A DNA stretch of 64,000 nucleotides from Idiomarina rhizosphaerae (GCF_024159085.1 NZ_JAMZDE010000006.1:124001-188000), one strand, 5' to 3'; numbered from the stretch's first letter, positions 48,574-57,075 are shown. Numbers and translations are program-made. The notes: generated by a model from the letters alone, not told the origin.

Positions 48574-49699
48574 TCGTTGGATTCGTGGGTTTAGTATTTA
48601 CCTGGTACCAGGCCTGGTATTCCAGTCGGTTATTGTTGGTGGCGGTTATGGCACAGGACGCGAAATAACTGAATTTTTCTTAGTTCACGGCGTGCTCGGC
48701 GGCTTCTTTGGTATGCTCATATCCTGTCTGGTGTGGGGCGCTGTTTTAGCCGTCGCCTTCGAGTTTGCCCGCATTACCAAAAGCTACAACTACAAAAGCT
48801 TCTTTCAAGCTCTGCTCGGTCGCTTTTGGTGGTTATTTGAAGTTATTTACTTATTAATAGCCTTATTGGTACTTGCCGTACTCGGCTCAGCCGCCGGCGA
48901 AATTATCAGCCAGCTACTGGACGTTCCTGCGGTAATTGGCGTACTCACACTAATGCTGTTTGTCGGCATACTCACCTTTTTCGGTAGCAAGCTTATAGAA
49001 CGTGTTTTTGTCGGCTGGTCGGCGCTATTATTTTTGACTTACATAGCGCTATTCGCCAGTACGTTCACCAATTTTAATGACGAAATTATTGGCCATTTTA
49101 ATGCAGCAACAATAACGGGAGCCTGGGCTGTCGATGGTGTACGTTACGCAGCCTATAACCTGAATGCTCTCGCTGCCGTGCTATTTATTGTACCGCGCTT
49201 TGTTAAAACTCAACACGCGGTCGGTGCCGGTTTATTGGCTGGTGTAGTCGCCATAGTGCCAGGAATTTTTGTGTTTTTAACCTTGTTGGCGAACTATCCG
49301 GGCGTATTGACTGCGCCCGTCCCTGTCACTCAGGTGTTATCTGCACTTAATCTCGTTTGGCTGTTAGTGCTGTTTCAGGTGATGTTATTTGGCACTTTTA
49401 TTGAAACGGGTACCGGTGTCATTCACGCTATTAACGAACGCGTTGCCGGAACCTTTCAAACGAACCGCAAAGCCTTTCCACAGTGGTTACGGGCAGCTAT
49501 AGCGCTCAGCTTTTTATTTATTGCTACGTTTTTAGCTAACAAAATAGGCATTATCAGCCTAATTGCCAGCGGCTATGGTCTACTCTCTTACGCCTACATT
49601 GCGGTAGTCATTCTACCCTTGCTAACCGTTGGCCTGGCCAGAATACTCCTGCACCGGCGCAGGCAAGAGCAACTGGCAACCAACTCTCTAAACAATTAG
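48560..49699 (+). CDS. YkvI-like amino-acid permease
   Basis: 379 residues with about ten membrane helices; YkvI family, related to the LeuT-fold amino-acid transporters. SVIVGGGYGTGREITEFFL in helix 1 is the unwound-helix pattern typical of the fold. Translationally coupled to dgcN. A likely importer for the amino acid released by the secreted hydrolases of the cluster. Its 3' end overlaps the convergent regulator by 12 bp. Confidence 0.82.
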   Translation: MPNYNRWIRGFSIYLVPGLVFQSVIVGGGYGTGREITEFFLVHGVLGGFFGMLISCLVWGAVLAVAFEFARITKSYNYKSFFQALLGRFWWLFEVIYLLIALLVLAVLGSAAGEIISQLLDVPAVIGVLTLMLFVGILTFFGSKLIERVFVGWSALLFLTYIALFASTFTNFNDEIIGHFNAATITGAWAVDGVRYAAYNLNALAAVLFIVPRFVKTQHAVGAGLLAGVVAIVPGIFVFLTLLANYPGVLTAPVPVTQVLSALNLVWLLVLFQVMLFGTFIETGTGVIHAINERVAGTFQTNRKAFPQWLRAAIALSFLFIATFLANKIGIISLIASGYGLLSYAYIAVVILPLLTVGLARILLHRRRQEQLATNSLNN

Positions 49700-50353
49700 A
49701 TCCTGAGTGTAAAACTGCTTGTTCTGGAACACAGCGTCCAGCACCCGTTCTTCAGTTTGCACTATCATGTCGTTAATACAGGCGTGAATGCGTTTGCGAT
49801 CATCGGTGCGCATCACGTCAATAATGGTGCTTTGCTGATCACTCGAATAAGGAAATGCTTCCTTAGTTTTTATGTAGAGCCAATAAATACGCATAGCGGT
49901 ATCTTCTAATTGACGCACCCAGTCAATCATTAATGGATAGCCAATAGGCTCACATAGCGTGAGGTTAAGCTCTTTATTTACTTTCAGTAGCTCAAGCGCC
50001 GTCTCGTCATCTTTGAAAGGAAGCAGACTGGATATTTTTTTATTCAACGCCGTTATTTTATCGAAATCAACTTTAGACGCGCCAGCAATGATCTCCGGCA
50101 ACAGCATGCGTCGCAGCATAAAGTTTTGCCTTATTTCGAGCAATGTCAGCGGTGCTACCTGAGTGATCCGAGGAGATAGCGTGACCAAAAAATGTTGCGC
50201 TGCCAGACGTTCCATCATATTTCTCGCCATTGCGCGACTAATACCAAAAGTCTCACTCAGAATATTTTCTGACACTTTTTGGCTGGGTGGCAATGCCTGA
50301 GTAACGATGGCATCCATAATCATGCCATACGGATCCGCAGCTTCTTGTTTCAT
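49688..50353 (-). CDS. GntR-family regulator (FCD type) of the cluster
   Basis: 221 residues: winged helix at about 8-75 (VSENILSETFGISRAMARNMMERL) and an all-helical C-terminal FCD effector domain (MLLPEIIAGASKVDFDKI, HACINDMIVQTEERVLDAV). FCD domains bind metal and small carboxylates such as amino or organic acids. It sits inside the cluster on the opposite strand, facing the D-aminoacylase gene, and is the natural candidate for the shared motif. Confidence 0.88.
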   Translation of the reverse strand: MKQEAADPYGMIMDAIVTQALPPSQKVSENILSETFGISRAMARNMMERLAAQHFLVTLSPRITQVAPLTLLEIRQNFMLRRMLLPEIIAGASKVDFDKITALNKKISSLLPFKDDETALELLKVNKELNLTLCEPIGYPLMIDWVRQLEDTAMRIYWLYIKTKEAFPYSSDQQSTIIDVMRTDDRKRIHACINDMIVQTEERVLDAVFQNKQFYTQDLIV

Positions 50354-50426
50354 GATGGCCTCTTCTCTCTGCTAAAACCAGATAGCTTATTATTAAAAAC
50401 TTACCCGCTAGTATAACAGCATGTCA

Positions 50427-50451
50427 TTAAATTTAATCCTGTACGGCAAGT
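50427..50451. promoter_or_regulatory. Related operator candidate upstream of the GntR gene
   Basis: TTAAATTTAA followed by CTGTAC resembles the layout upstream of the receptor gene (TTAAATTTAA, then GCTGTACAA). It lies in the 214-bp divergent region between the regulator and the D-aminoacylase gene, an autoregulatory position. The match is partial. Confidence 0.4.
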
Positions 50452-50500
50452 ATTTAATTTTGACGGAATAGAACAACTAATAAATCAGCCATAATTAAAT

Positions 50501-50514
50501 ATAAAGCTGTACAA
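50501..50514. promoter_or_regulatory. Shared cluster operator candidate 2
   Basis: ATAAAGCTGTACAA, identical over 14 bp to the site upstream of the TonB-receptor gene. It lies 54 bp before the D-aminoacylase start codon, where it could overlap a promoter. Confidence 0.6.
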
Positions 50515-50567
50515 AAAGAAATGAATGTGGTTAATTAATCGACAAGAGCAATAAAGGAAGCACGCAA

Positions 50568-52139
50568 ATGTGGCAATACAATAAACGCTCCTTGTTGAAC
50601 GTACTGTTTATTATAAGTTTAAGTTTGAGCTTCGGAATTCCGAGAGCTTTCGCTCAAACCACTTCAGCTGAAGAATACGATATCGTGTTACTCGGTGGTC
50701 GCGTCATTGATCCCGAAACTGGATTGGACGATATTCGCAACATAGGCATTAACGACAGCAAAATTGCCATAGTTACGGACGACTCTATTACTGGCGAACA
50801 GAAGGTAGATGCCAAGGGGTTAGTGATAAGCCCCGGCTTTATTGATATGCATGCCCACGGACAAACCATTCTATCCGGTCGGGTACAGGCCTTTGATGGT
50901 GTCACTACCGCACTTGAGCTGGAATCAGGCACTTTTCCTGTGGACGAATTCTACGAAATACGCGCGCAAGAGGGCCGCCCCATTAACTATGGCGCTTCGG
51001 TCAACTGGCTCAGCGCCCGCATTGCTACCCTACTGAATGTTGAACCCTCTAGTGAGGCCAGCTGGTTTTCAGAAATGATGAACCGTAAGGGTTGGCAAAA
51101 TTCAATTGCCACCCGTGAGCAGCTCAGTGAAATTGAACGCCATGTGAGCGAAGGTTTAGACGCCGGAGGCCTGGGTGTGGGATTTCTGACTGGCTATGCG
51201 CCGGGCTCTGGACAAAAAGAATACTACCACGTGAGCAAGCTTGCCGCAGAGCGCGGAGCTCCAACGTTTACCCATGCACGTTACTTATCAATGGCCGAGC
51301 CGCAGAGTTCATTTGAAGCCATTCAGGAAATTATTAGCGTAGCCGCCAGTACAGGTGTCCACGCACACATTGTCCATTTAAACTCTATTAGCCTGAAAGA
51401 TATTAAACTCATAGCAGACATGATCAGCACGGCACAGGAAGCTGGGGTAAAACTTTCCACTGAAGCCTACCCTTACGGTGCTGGTGCCACCTCCATTGGT
51501 GCGGAAATGTTCCGTGGAAAAGGTTGGCGTGAACGTATTGGCAATATCAGCGCAGAGAATTTTGCCGTTGACGGCAAGCGCCTTTCCGAAGTTGAGTTTG
51601 CTCAGTTACAGGAAGAAGCACCAGGCACCGATATTATTATTCACTTTCTTGAAACCGAAAACCTTGCTGAGCGGGCTTTTATCGATCATGCGCTGCTCAT
51701 GCCAGACGGTGTCATCGCCTCTGATGGCGGTGACTGGCTGAATGATGGCGAGCCGGTTGATGAACTCACTTGGCCACTGCCAAATTCGGCCTGGTCACAC
51801 CCTCGCAGTGCCGGCACATTTACGCGCTTCATTAGCCAATACGCCGTGCAGCGAGAACAGCTACCACTAAGCGATGCTATCGCAAAAGTCAGTCTTCTAC
51901 CGGCGCAGCTACTGGAAGACTACGTGCCCTCCATGAAGCATAAGGGCCGAATCCAAGTCGGCAGTGATGCCGATTTAGCGGTGTTTTCACTCACAGAACT
52001 GGCGGATGCCGCCACTTACGCCAATCCAGCTCAATTGTCTCGTGGCATGAAGTACCTGTTGGTAAACGGCCAATTTCTTATTCACGACGGTGTGTTAAAC
52101 ACCGACGTTTTACCAGGCAAAGCAATACGTAATAACTGA
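50568..52139 (+). CDS. Secreted N-acyl-D-amino-acid deacylase family amidohydrolase
   Basis: 523 residues: signal peptide to about 30 (LSLSFGIPRAFAQ), then a metal-dependent amidohydrolase. HAH at 95-97 in SPGFIDMHAHGQ, HARYLSMAE, HIVHLNS and the DGG(D) segment ASDGGDWL are metal-site motifs of the D-aminoacylase subtype; the closing LAVFSLTELADAATYANPAQ is typical of the family. It would release D-amino acids from N-acylated forms in the periplasm, upstream of import and the DgcN/DgcA route. Confidence 0.87.
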   Translation: MWQYNKRSLLNVLFIISLSLSFGIPRAFAQTTSAEEYDIVLLGGRVIDPETGLDDIRNIGINDSKIAIVTDDSITGEQKVDAKGLVISPGFIDMHAHGQTILSGRVQAFDGVTTALELESGTFPVDEFYEIRAQEGRPINYGASVNWLSARIATLLNVEPSSEASWFSEMMNRKGWQNSIATREQLSEIERHVSEGLDAGGLGVGFLTGYAPGSGQKEYYHVSKLAAERGAPTFTHARYLSMAEPQSSFEAIQEIISVAASTGVHAHIVHLNSISLKDIKLIADMISTAQEAGVKLSTEAYPYGAGATSIGAEMFRGKGWRERIGNISAENFAVDGKRLSEVEFAQLQEEAPGTDIIIHFLETENLAERAFIDHALLMPDGVIASDGGDWLNDGEPVDELTWPLPNSAWSHPRSAGTFTRFISQYAVQREQLPLSDAIAKVSLLPAQLLEDYVPSMKHKGRIQVGSDADLAVFSLTELADAATYANPAQLSRGMKYLLVNGQFLIHDGVLNTDVLPGKAIRNN

Positions 52140-52203
52140 TAAGTAACACCCAAAAATAATAAAAAATTAAAATAATAAAGACAGAACAACCAAGGAGAAA
52201 GTT

Positions 52204-54120
52204 ATGCAGGTTCATCAAAAAATAAGCAGCGGTGCGCAGTTTTTTGCACTGTGCAGCTTGTTACTGATTACCTTGTTATTCAGTATTCTGACAAGTGCTC
52301 AGGCAAGCGCACAAGAGCAGCTAGAGAACATCGATACATATATAGACGGTACAATTGAAGCCCAAATGATTCTGGAGGACATCCCGGCTGTCACCGTATC
52401 CGTGGTGAAAGACGGCGAGCTTTTATTCTCCAAAGGCTACGGCTTGGCGGATATTGAAGAGCAGGAACCGGTGAGTGCAGAGACCTCTCTCTTTCGCATT
52501 GGCTCTACCTCTAAGCTATTTACCTGGACCGCCGTCATGCAGTTGCATGAAAAAGGTCAGCTTGATCTGGATGCCGACGTTAACCAGTATCTGGATTTCG
52601 AAATTCCGGCTACCTACGAGCAACCTATTACCCTGCGCCATATTCTATCGCACACCGCTGGTTTCGAAGATGGTGGTTTAGGCTATTTAATTCACTATTT
52701 CCCGGACAAAGGTCCTGAATTAGCCGACGCAATGAAAATGTACATCCCAACCCGCGTCAACCCACCGGGTGAAGTATCATCTTATTCCAACTACGCGACC
52801 GCGCTGGCTGGTCTGATAGTACAGAACGTATCCGGCACACAATTTAATCAGTACGTTGAAGAAAATATTTTTGCACCACTGAATATGAAATACGCGAGCT
52901 TCAATGAGCCTCTGTCCGACAGCATGAACGAGCATATGGTCAAAGGCTACACCCGTGAGATGGGTAAGTTTGCGGAGCAACCATTTGAAATGATCAACGC
53001 CTTTGGGCCAGCCGGCGGGGCTTCCGCAAGTGCCGATGCTATGGCCAAATTCATGATCGCCCATCTGAACAATGGTGAGTTCAACGGCAACCGGATCCTC
53101 CAGAAAGAAACCGCAGAGCAAATGCATTCGCTCTTATTTACCGCGGATGAACGCTTCTCGGGCGGCATGGCACACGGCTTTTACGTCAGCGACTATAACG
53201 GTCATCGCGTTATTGGCCACGGTGGCGATACCATGCAATTCCACACCGACTTAGCCATAGATAAAGACCAGAATCTCGGTATCTTCGTCTCTTATATGTC
53301 GACTGTGAGTAATGCCGCACGCAATAATTTTGTAAAACAAATTTATGATCATTACTTCCCGCAACCACTTAAGCAGCTAAAACCTCCGAGCGACTTCGCC
53401 GAGCGTGCTGACAAGTATGCTGGCTCTTATACCTTCTGGCGCCGTAATATTAGCTCCATTGAAAAGGCCTTAGGCATTATGGGTGGCACTATTGATGTTG
53501 TTCCAACCGAAGATAATACCCTGATGGTCACGGGTCTTTATCATCCGCGCCAGTTTGTTGAAGTGGACGATAACTTATTCCGTCAGGTTGACGGTGACGA
53601 GCAGATAACCTTTGTGTCCCGCAGCGGCGATGGCATTGATACACTGTATTTCGAAAGCTTCCCGTTTATGGGCATGGAGCGTACCCCAACCTTTGAAACC
53701 GGGTTATTCAAGCTGCTATTACCAACCTTCATTTTACTGCTGTTCTTACAGGTTGTGATTAGCTGGTTCTACAAGCGCAAACACTACAAAACCCTGCCTT
53801 CGGCAAACCGTTCGCTGGTGTATAGCGCACTATGGATGAGTCTGTCTCATTTAGTCGCTGTTATCTTGTTGGTTGGCATTGTGCTGGGCTATCAGGATGC
53901 TCTGTATAGCGGTATTCCGTTCATACTAAAAGCGGCCCTAGTACTGCCTATTATCGCCGTGCTGCTGACGCTGTTTAGCATTTACACCTACGTTAAGCGC
54001 ATTAAAACAGGTGAAGCCTCTACGCTAAGCCACATTTACTACAGCGTCGTCATATTAGCCGGAGTTTATATGGCGGTGTACTACTATTACTGGAACATCC
54101 TGGGCTGGAACTACTACTAA
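52204..54120 (+). CDS. Secreted serine hydrolase with four-helix membrane tail
   Basis: 638 residues. Signal segment to about 36, then a class C beta-lactamase/D-aminopeptidase-like domain with SxxK (STSK, 101-104), YSNYATALAG as the Tyr motif and GHGGDTMQFHTD. A lipocalin-like linker is followed by about four hydrophobic helices between 500 and 635, tethering the catalytic domain to the inner membrane facing the periplasm. It follows the D-aminoacylase gene by 64 bp and probably shares its transcript, making a D-amino-acid peptidase plausible. Confidence 0.85.
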   Translation: MQVHQKISSGAQFFALCSLLLITLLFSILTSAQASAQEQLENIDTYIDGTIEAQMILEDIPAVTVSVVKDGELLFSKGYGLADIEEQEPVSAETSLFRIGSTSKLFTWTAVMQLHEKGQLDLDADVNQYLDFEIPATYEQPITLRHILSHTAGFEDGGLGYLIHYFPDKGPELADAMKMYIPTRVNPPGEVSSYSNYATALAGLIVQNVSGTQFNQYVEENIFAPLNMKYASFNEPLSDSMNEHMVKGYTREMGKFAEQPFEMINAFGPAGGASASADAMAKFMIAHLNNGEFNGNRILQKETAEQMHSLLFTADERFSGGMAHGFYVSDYNGHRVIGHGGDTMQFHTDLAIDKDQNLGIFVSYMSTVSNAARNNFVKQIYDHYFPQPLKQLKPPSDFAERADKYAGSYTFWRRNISSIEKALGIMGGTIDVVPTEDNTLMVTGLYHPRQFVEVDDNLFRQVDGDEQITFVSRSGDGIDTLYFESFPFMGMERTPTFETGLFKLLLPTFILLLFLQVVISWFYKRKHYKTLPSANRSLVYSALWMSLSHLVAVILLVGIVLGYQDALYSGIPFILKAALVLPIIAVLLTLFSIYTYVKRIKTGEASTLSHIYYSVVILAGVYMAVYYYYWNILGWNYY

Positions 54121-54142
54121 AAGCTCTTAGTGTGACTTACAC

Positions 54143-54167
54143 AGCCCTCCACCGGAGGGCTTTTTTG
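54143..54167 (+). terminator. Terminator after the serine hydrolase
   Basis: Stem AGCCCTCC / GGAGGGCT with a 3-base loop, followed by a run of T. It ends the D-amino-acid cluster; map converges from the other side. Confidence 0.85.
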
Positions 54168-54180
54168 TGTTAACTCTTTA

Positions 54181-54954
54181 TCAAACACTCTCTTCAGTTC
54201 TGAGCGTCAGTACCTCGTAACCATCTGAAGTAACGGCCACTGTATGTTCCCACTGAGCAGATAATTTCTTGTCGCTGGTAACAACCGTCCATCCATCTTT
54301 CTTAACTTTAATCTTGGCTTTACCCTGGTTAATCATGGGCTCTATTGTAAACACCATTCCTTCTTTCAGAACCAAACCCTTCCCCGGCTGGCCGTAGTGC
54401 AAAACTTGCGGTTCTTCATGCATTTCCCGGCCTATACCGTGACCGCAATACTCGCGCACAACAGAATAGCCATTCTTCTGGGCATAGCTCTGAATAGCAT
54501 GACCAACATCGCCCAGTGTCGCGCCAGGCTTTACCTTCCGTATTCCCTGCCACATTGCCTCATAGGTTTTATCAACTAAGCGTTTGGCCAGTGGACTGAC
54601 ATTGCCAACCATATACATTTTGCTGGAGTCGGCAATGAATCCATCCTTTTCCAGGGTAATATCAACGTTGATGATGTCTCCGGATTTTAGCTTTTGCGTG
54701 GTCGAAGGCACACCGTGGCACACAACCTGGTTGACCGAGCTATTAAGAACATACTGGTACCCATACTGACCTTTACTCGCTGGACGAGCGTTCAACTGAT
54801 CTATGATGTACCTCTCCGCCAGATCGTTGATGTCCATGGTTGAGATACCGATTTCAATGAAGTCATCCAGGTAGTCAAAAACCATTGCAAGAAGACGGCC
54901 TGACTCCCGCATAACATTTAATTCGTCAGTACTTTTCAGCTTTACACTAGCCAC
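54181..54954 (-). CDS. map: Type I methionine aminopeptidase, ParD-associated
   Basis: 257 residues with all metal ligands in order: VCHGVPST, INVDITLEKDGFIADSS, HGIGREMHEEP, TIEPM and WEHTVAV. Removes N-terminal methionine from nascent proteins. This is unlikely to be the housekeeping copy, which normally lies near rpsB; here the gene overlaps by 8 bp a small ParD-like gene, and the two look like one operon. Confidence 0.93.
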   Translation of the reverse strand: MASVKLKSTDELNVMRESGRLLAMVFDYLDDFIEIGISTMDINDLAERYIIDQLNARPASKGQYGYQYVLNSSVNQVVCHGVPSTTQKLKSGDIINVDITLEKDGFIADSSKMYMVGNVSPLAKRLVDKTYEAMWQGIRKVKPGATLGDVGHAIQSYAQKNGYSVVREYCGHGIGREMHEEPQVLHYGQPGKGLVLKEGMVFTIEPMINQGKAKIKVKKDGWTVVTSDKKLSAQWEHTVAVTSDGYEVLTLRTEESV

Positions 54955-55153
54955 CGACAGCCTTCCTTATGTCCACGTCGGCCAACTTCATCTGGTCACG
55001 CAAGATATCCGAAAAAGACATGCTGGGGTTCGCTTCGGCTAGCATACCTACTTTTATCCAGTACTCGGCCTGAGCATTAATAGAGCGAACCATAACTGAA
55101 CTCGCCTTGCGAATTTCCCCATGCAGTTCGTCATCAATTTTGACAATTCCCAT
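54947..55153 (-). CDS. ParD-like antitoxin-family protein
   Basis: 68 residues from ATG 55153 with the ParD-like family pattern GIVKIDDELHGEIRKASSVM, then INAQAEYWIKVGMLAEANPS, a ribbon-helix-helix-like N-terminus. Instead of a ParE toxin the next gene is methionine aminopeptidase, overlapping by 8 bp. The pairing recurs in other bacteria as far as I recall, but no function is established. Confidence 0.8.
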   Translation of the reverse strand: MGIVKIDDELHGEIRKASSVMVRSINAQAEYWIKVGMLAEANPSMSFSDILRDQMKLADVDIRKAVGG

Positions 55154-55225
55154 AGCAGCCTCTGAATATATAGAGTGTATATGAATCATATATTCAAAAT
55201 GGGAGTCTTACAATATTAGCGCTTA

Positions 55226-55567
55226 TTATGCCTTCTCAGCGGCTGCATAGATCCACGTTTCCTTGCCCGACTTTAACTTCGCAGCTATGCGAACGTAATC
55301 AACCACTTCGTAGTCATCCGCTTGCGCTAACTCTGCATCCGTAACCTCAAATACTGTACCCTCAATTTCGTCTTGCCGGGAACCAGTAAAACGTAAAATC
55401 GGATGAATTGATTTACCGCTTTCACGAAGCACGCGCTCATCAGTAATTGTAATTTCGCCGACAACGTAGCACTGCAGAACATCTTTGCTGCCTGCCAATT
55501 CTCGACCAAAATTAGCAATCTGTACTTCTTTTTGCTGAAGTGTCCCATACGAAAACAATAGTGGCAT
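55226..55567 (-). CDS. Gamma-glutamylcyclotransferase-fold (AIG2-like) protein
   Basis: 113 residues with the family start LLFSYGTLQ, and EGTVFEVTDAELAQADDYE containing the catalytic-type Glu of GGCT folds. A small protein of this family typical of mobile cassettes. It is preceded on the minus strand by an attC-like element. Confidence 0.85.
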   Translation of the reverse strand: MPLLFSYGTLQQKEVQIANFGRELAGSKDVLQCYVVGEITITDERVLRESGKSIHPILRFTGSRQDEIEGTVFEVTDAELAQADDYEVVDYVRIAAKLKSGKETWIYAAAEKA

Positions 55568-55597
55568 CGTTACTCCAATATTTGGGTTGCATTAAAG

Positions 55598-55646
55598 GTA
55601 TAACGCCCCGGCATAAGCGGAACTGAGTTAAACGCCTTGGTTATAC
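55598..55646. repeat. attC-like element between cupin and GGCT genes
   Basis: 49 bp bounded by perfect 7-bp inverted ends GTATAAC (55598) and GTTATAC (55640), matching the R''/R' layout RYYYAAC...GTTRRRY with minor deviation. Inner AACGCC copies lie near both ends. It overlaps the stop codon of the cupin gene, as is usual for cassette attC sites. Confidence 0.6.
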
Positions 55647-55952
55647 GCTGCCTTCACGTTCTACCACCAGAATTCGAGCCTGGCCTTTGGGGTGAGCAAC
55701 ATGCTCGGTACCAATTGAAGCAAAGAAAATGTCTCCGGCGTTTAGTGTTGCCGATTTCACTTCGTTGTTTTCTTTGTACAACATTTCTACAGTGCCATCC
55801 ATTACAGCAAAAACCTCTTCGCCGTCATTTACGTGCCACTTATAAGGTTGATCTGTCCAGTGCAACCGAGTGGTAACGCCGTTCATGTTGGCAATATCCT
55901 TTGCACCCCATGCCTTATCTGCTGTGAATTGCTTACTTCTAATGACTTCCAA
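55641..55952 (-). CDS. Small cupin-domain protein
   Basis: 103 residues with both cupin motifs (WHVNDGEEVFAVMDGTVEM and AGDIFFASIGTEHVAHP), a metal-binding beta barrel. TTG start at 55952 preceded by AAGGAGG. Substrate unknown. Its stop lies inside an attC-like sequence. Confidence 0.82.
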   Translation of the reverse strand: MEVIRSKQFTADKAWGAKDIANMNGVTTRLHWTDQPYKWHVNDGEEVFAVMDGTVEMLYKENNEVKSATLNAGDIFFASIGTEHVAHPKGQARILVVEREGSV

Positions 55953-56033
55953 TTTATTATCCTCCTTACTACTACTTTTAAAAACGCATCGGCGAAGTGG
56001 AAACGAAAATAAACGTCGCCTTAACTGGCTAAA

Positions 56034-56423
56034 TTATAAGGAATGTCGCTCCCACTGGCCTCTGTTTATCTTATACAAAACATGATCGCAAAGCGGGTGA
56101 GAAGGTTCTAAGTCTGGGTGCTTAAAATTACAGGCATAAGACATTCCAATTTTTTTCATTACGGCTTGAGAACGTATGTTGTGCGCTGTTGTAAAAGAGA
56201 CCACCTCTTCTAAACCCAAGTGAGTAAAAGCATAGCGCAGTGACGCTTTAGCAGCCTCGGTTGCGTAACCCATGCCCCAATATGGTTTCGCCAGGCGCCA
56301 GCCAACTTCAACACATGGTGAGAATGGCATATTTTCTTTGGGGGTGTGCAGCCCGACAAACCCTATAAATTTACTCTGACCAGGGTGCTCTATCTGCTGC
56401 GGCCTGCGCCATAGCGCAAACCG
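56034..56423 (-). pseudogene. GNAT acetyltransferase lacking its N-terminus
   Basis: The frame encodes the C-terminal half of a RimJ/RimL-like acetyltransferase (FIGFVGLHTP, VEVGWRLAKPYWGMGYATEA, VVSFTTAHNIRSQAVMKKIG). Upstream it runs unbroken into the TetR gene's 3' end and meets a stop at 56424, so the first 50-60 residues are missing. The apparent junction coincides with the TetR stop (about 56390). An internal ATG at 56330 could give only a partial domain. Confidence 0.75.
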
Positions 56424-57001
56424 TCAACTAACAGGTCCAACATGCGATGAGTGTGGGCAATGCCGTCATCCCCTTTGGCCACAGAAAGGTTGCCAATACC
56501 CCGCAGCAGATCGTAGGCCTCGACATCCCCGCGGATGTCGCCTGCCGCCACCGACGCCTCAAGCAGTGAAACCAAAGCAGGCTCAAACCGGGAGCGGAAG
56601 TATTCGGGCAATTCATTAAACGCAGGGTCGCCGGAGTGCAGCGCCGCAGCCAGCCCTTTCTTGGTGGCAAGAAAGTCGGTGTAATGCCTCAGCCAAAGCG
56701 TAAGGGCAACGTCTGGCGGGTGTTGCGTCGACAGCACTTCCGCCTGAGCGGCACAGCCGTCCACCTCTCGGCGAAACACTCCAGCCACCAGGTCGGAACG
56801 CTTAGGGAAGCGCCGATACAGCGTACCAACTCCAACCCCCGCCTTAGCGGCGATATCCCTGACAGGAGCATCCACCCCCACTGTAGTAAACACCTCTTTC
56901 GCCGCTTCAAGTACGGCATCCTCATTGCGCACGGCATCCGCGCGCAATGATCGTTTCGGTGACTGTTCCCCTACATTTTTTTGTTTAGGCCCCCCAGACA
57001 C
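56390..57001 (-). CDS. TetR-family repressor
   Basis: 204 residues from GTG 57001, which has a good GAGGAG upstream; a longer frame to 57154 would cover the divergent promoter and is rejected. HTH at about 15-60 (VLEAAKEVFTTVGVDAPVRD, AGVGVGTLYRRFPKRSDLVAGVF). Base composition looks more GC-rich than neighbours, suggesting recent acquisition together with the divergent hydrolase. Its stop abuts the broken GNAT. Confidence 0.88.
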   Translation of the reverse strand: MSGGPKQKNVGEQSPKRSLRADAVRNEDAVLEAAKEVFTTVGVDAPVRDIAAKAGVGVGTLYRRFPKRSDLVAGVFRREVDGCAAQAEVLSTQHPPDVALTLWLRHYTDFLATKKGLAAALHSGDPAFNELPEYFRSRFEPALVSLLEASVAAGDIRGDVEAYDLLRGIGNLSVAKGDDGIAHTHRMLDLLVDGLRYGAGRSR

Positions 57002-57044
57002 GTACTTCTCCTCTTTCAAAAGCCACAATACACCATTGAACCAC

Positions 57045-57075
57045 TTGACAAACGGATCATTGATCCGAATAATAT
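57045..57075 (+). promoter_or_regulatory. Promoter with TetR operator in the spacer
   Basis: TTGACA (57045-57050) and AATAAT (57068-57073), 17 bp apart, form a near-consensus promoter reading toward the hydrolase. The spacer contains the perfect inverted repeat CGGATC-ATT-GATCCG (57053-57067). A degenerate second copy (CGGAACGCCGATCC) lies about 15 bp downstream. Binding by the divergent TetR would block the promoter. Confidence 0.78.

Noticed and set aside
55960-56030. Possible attC site between the cupin gene and the GNAT remnant
   Set aside because: Only GGCGA/TCGCC pairing is visible and the ends lack the GTT/AAC cores.
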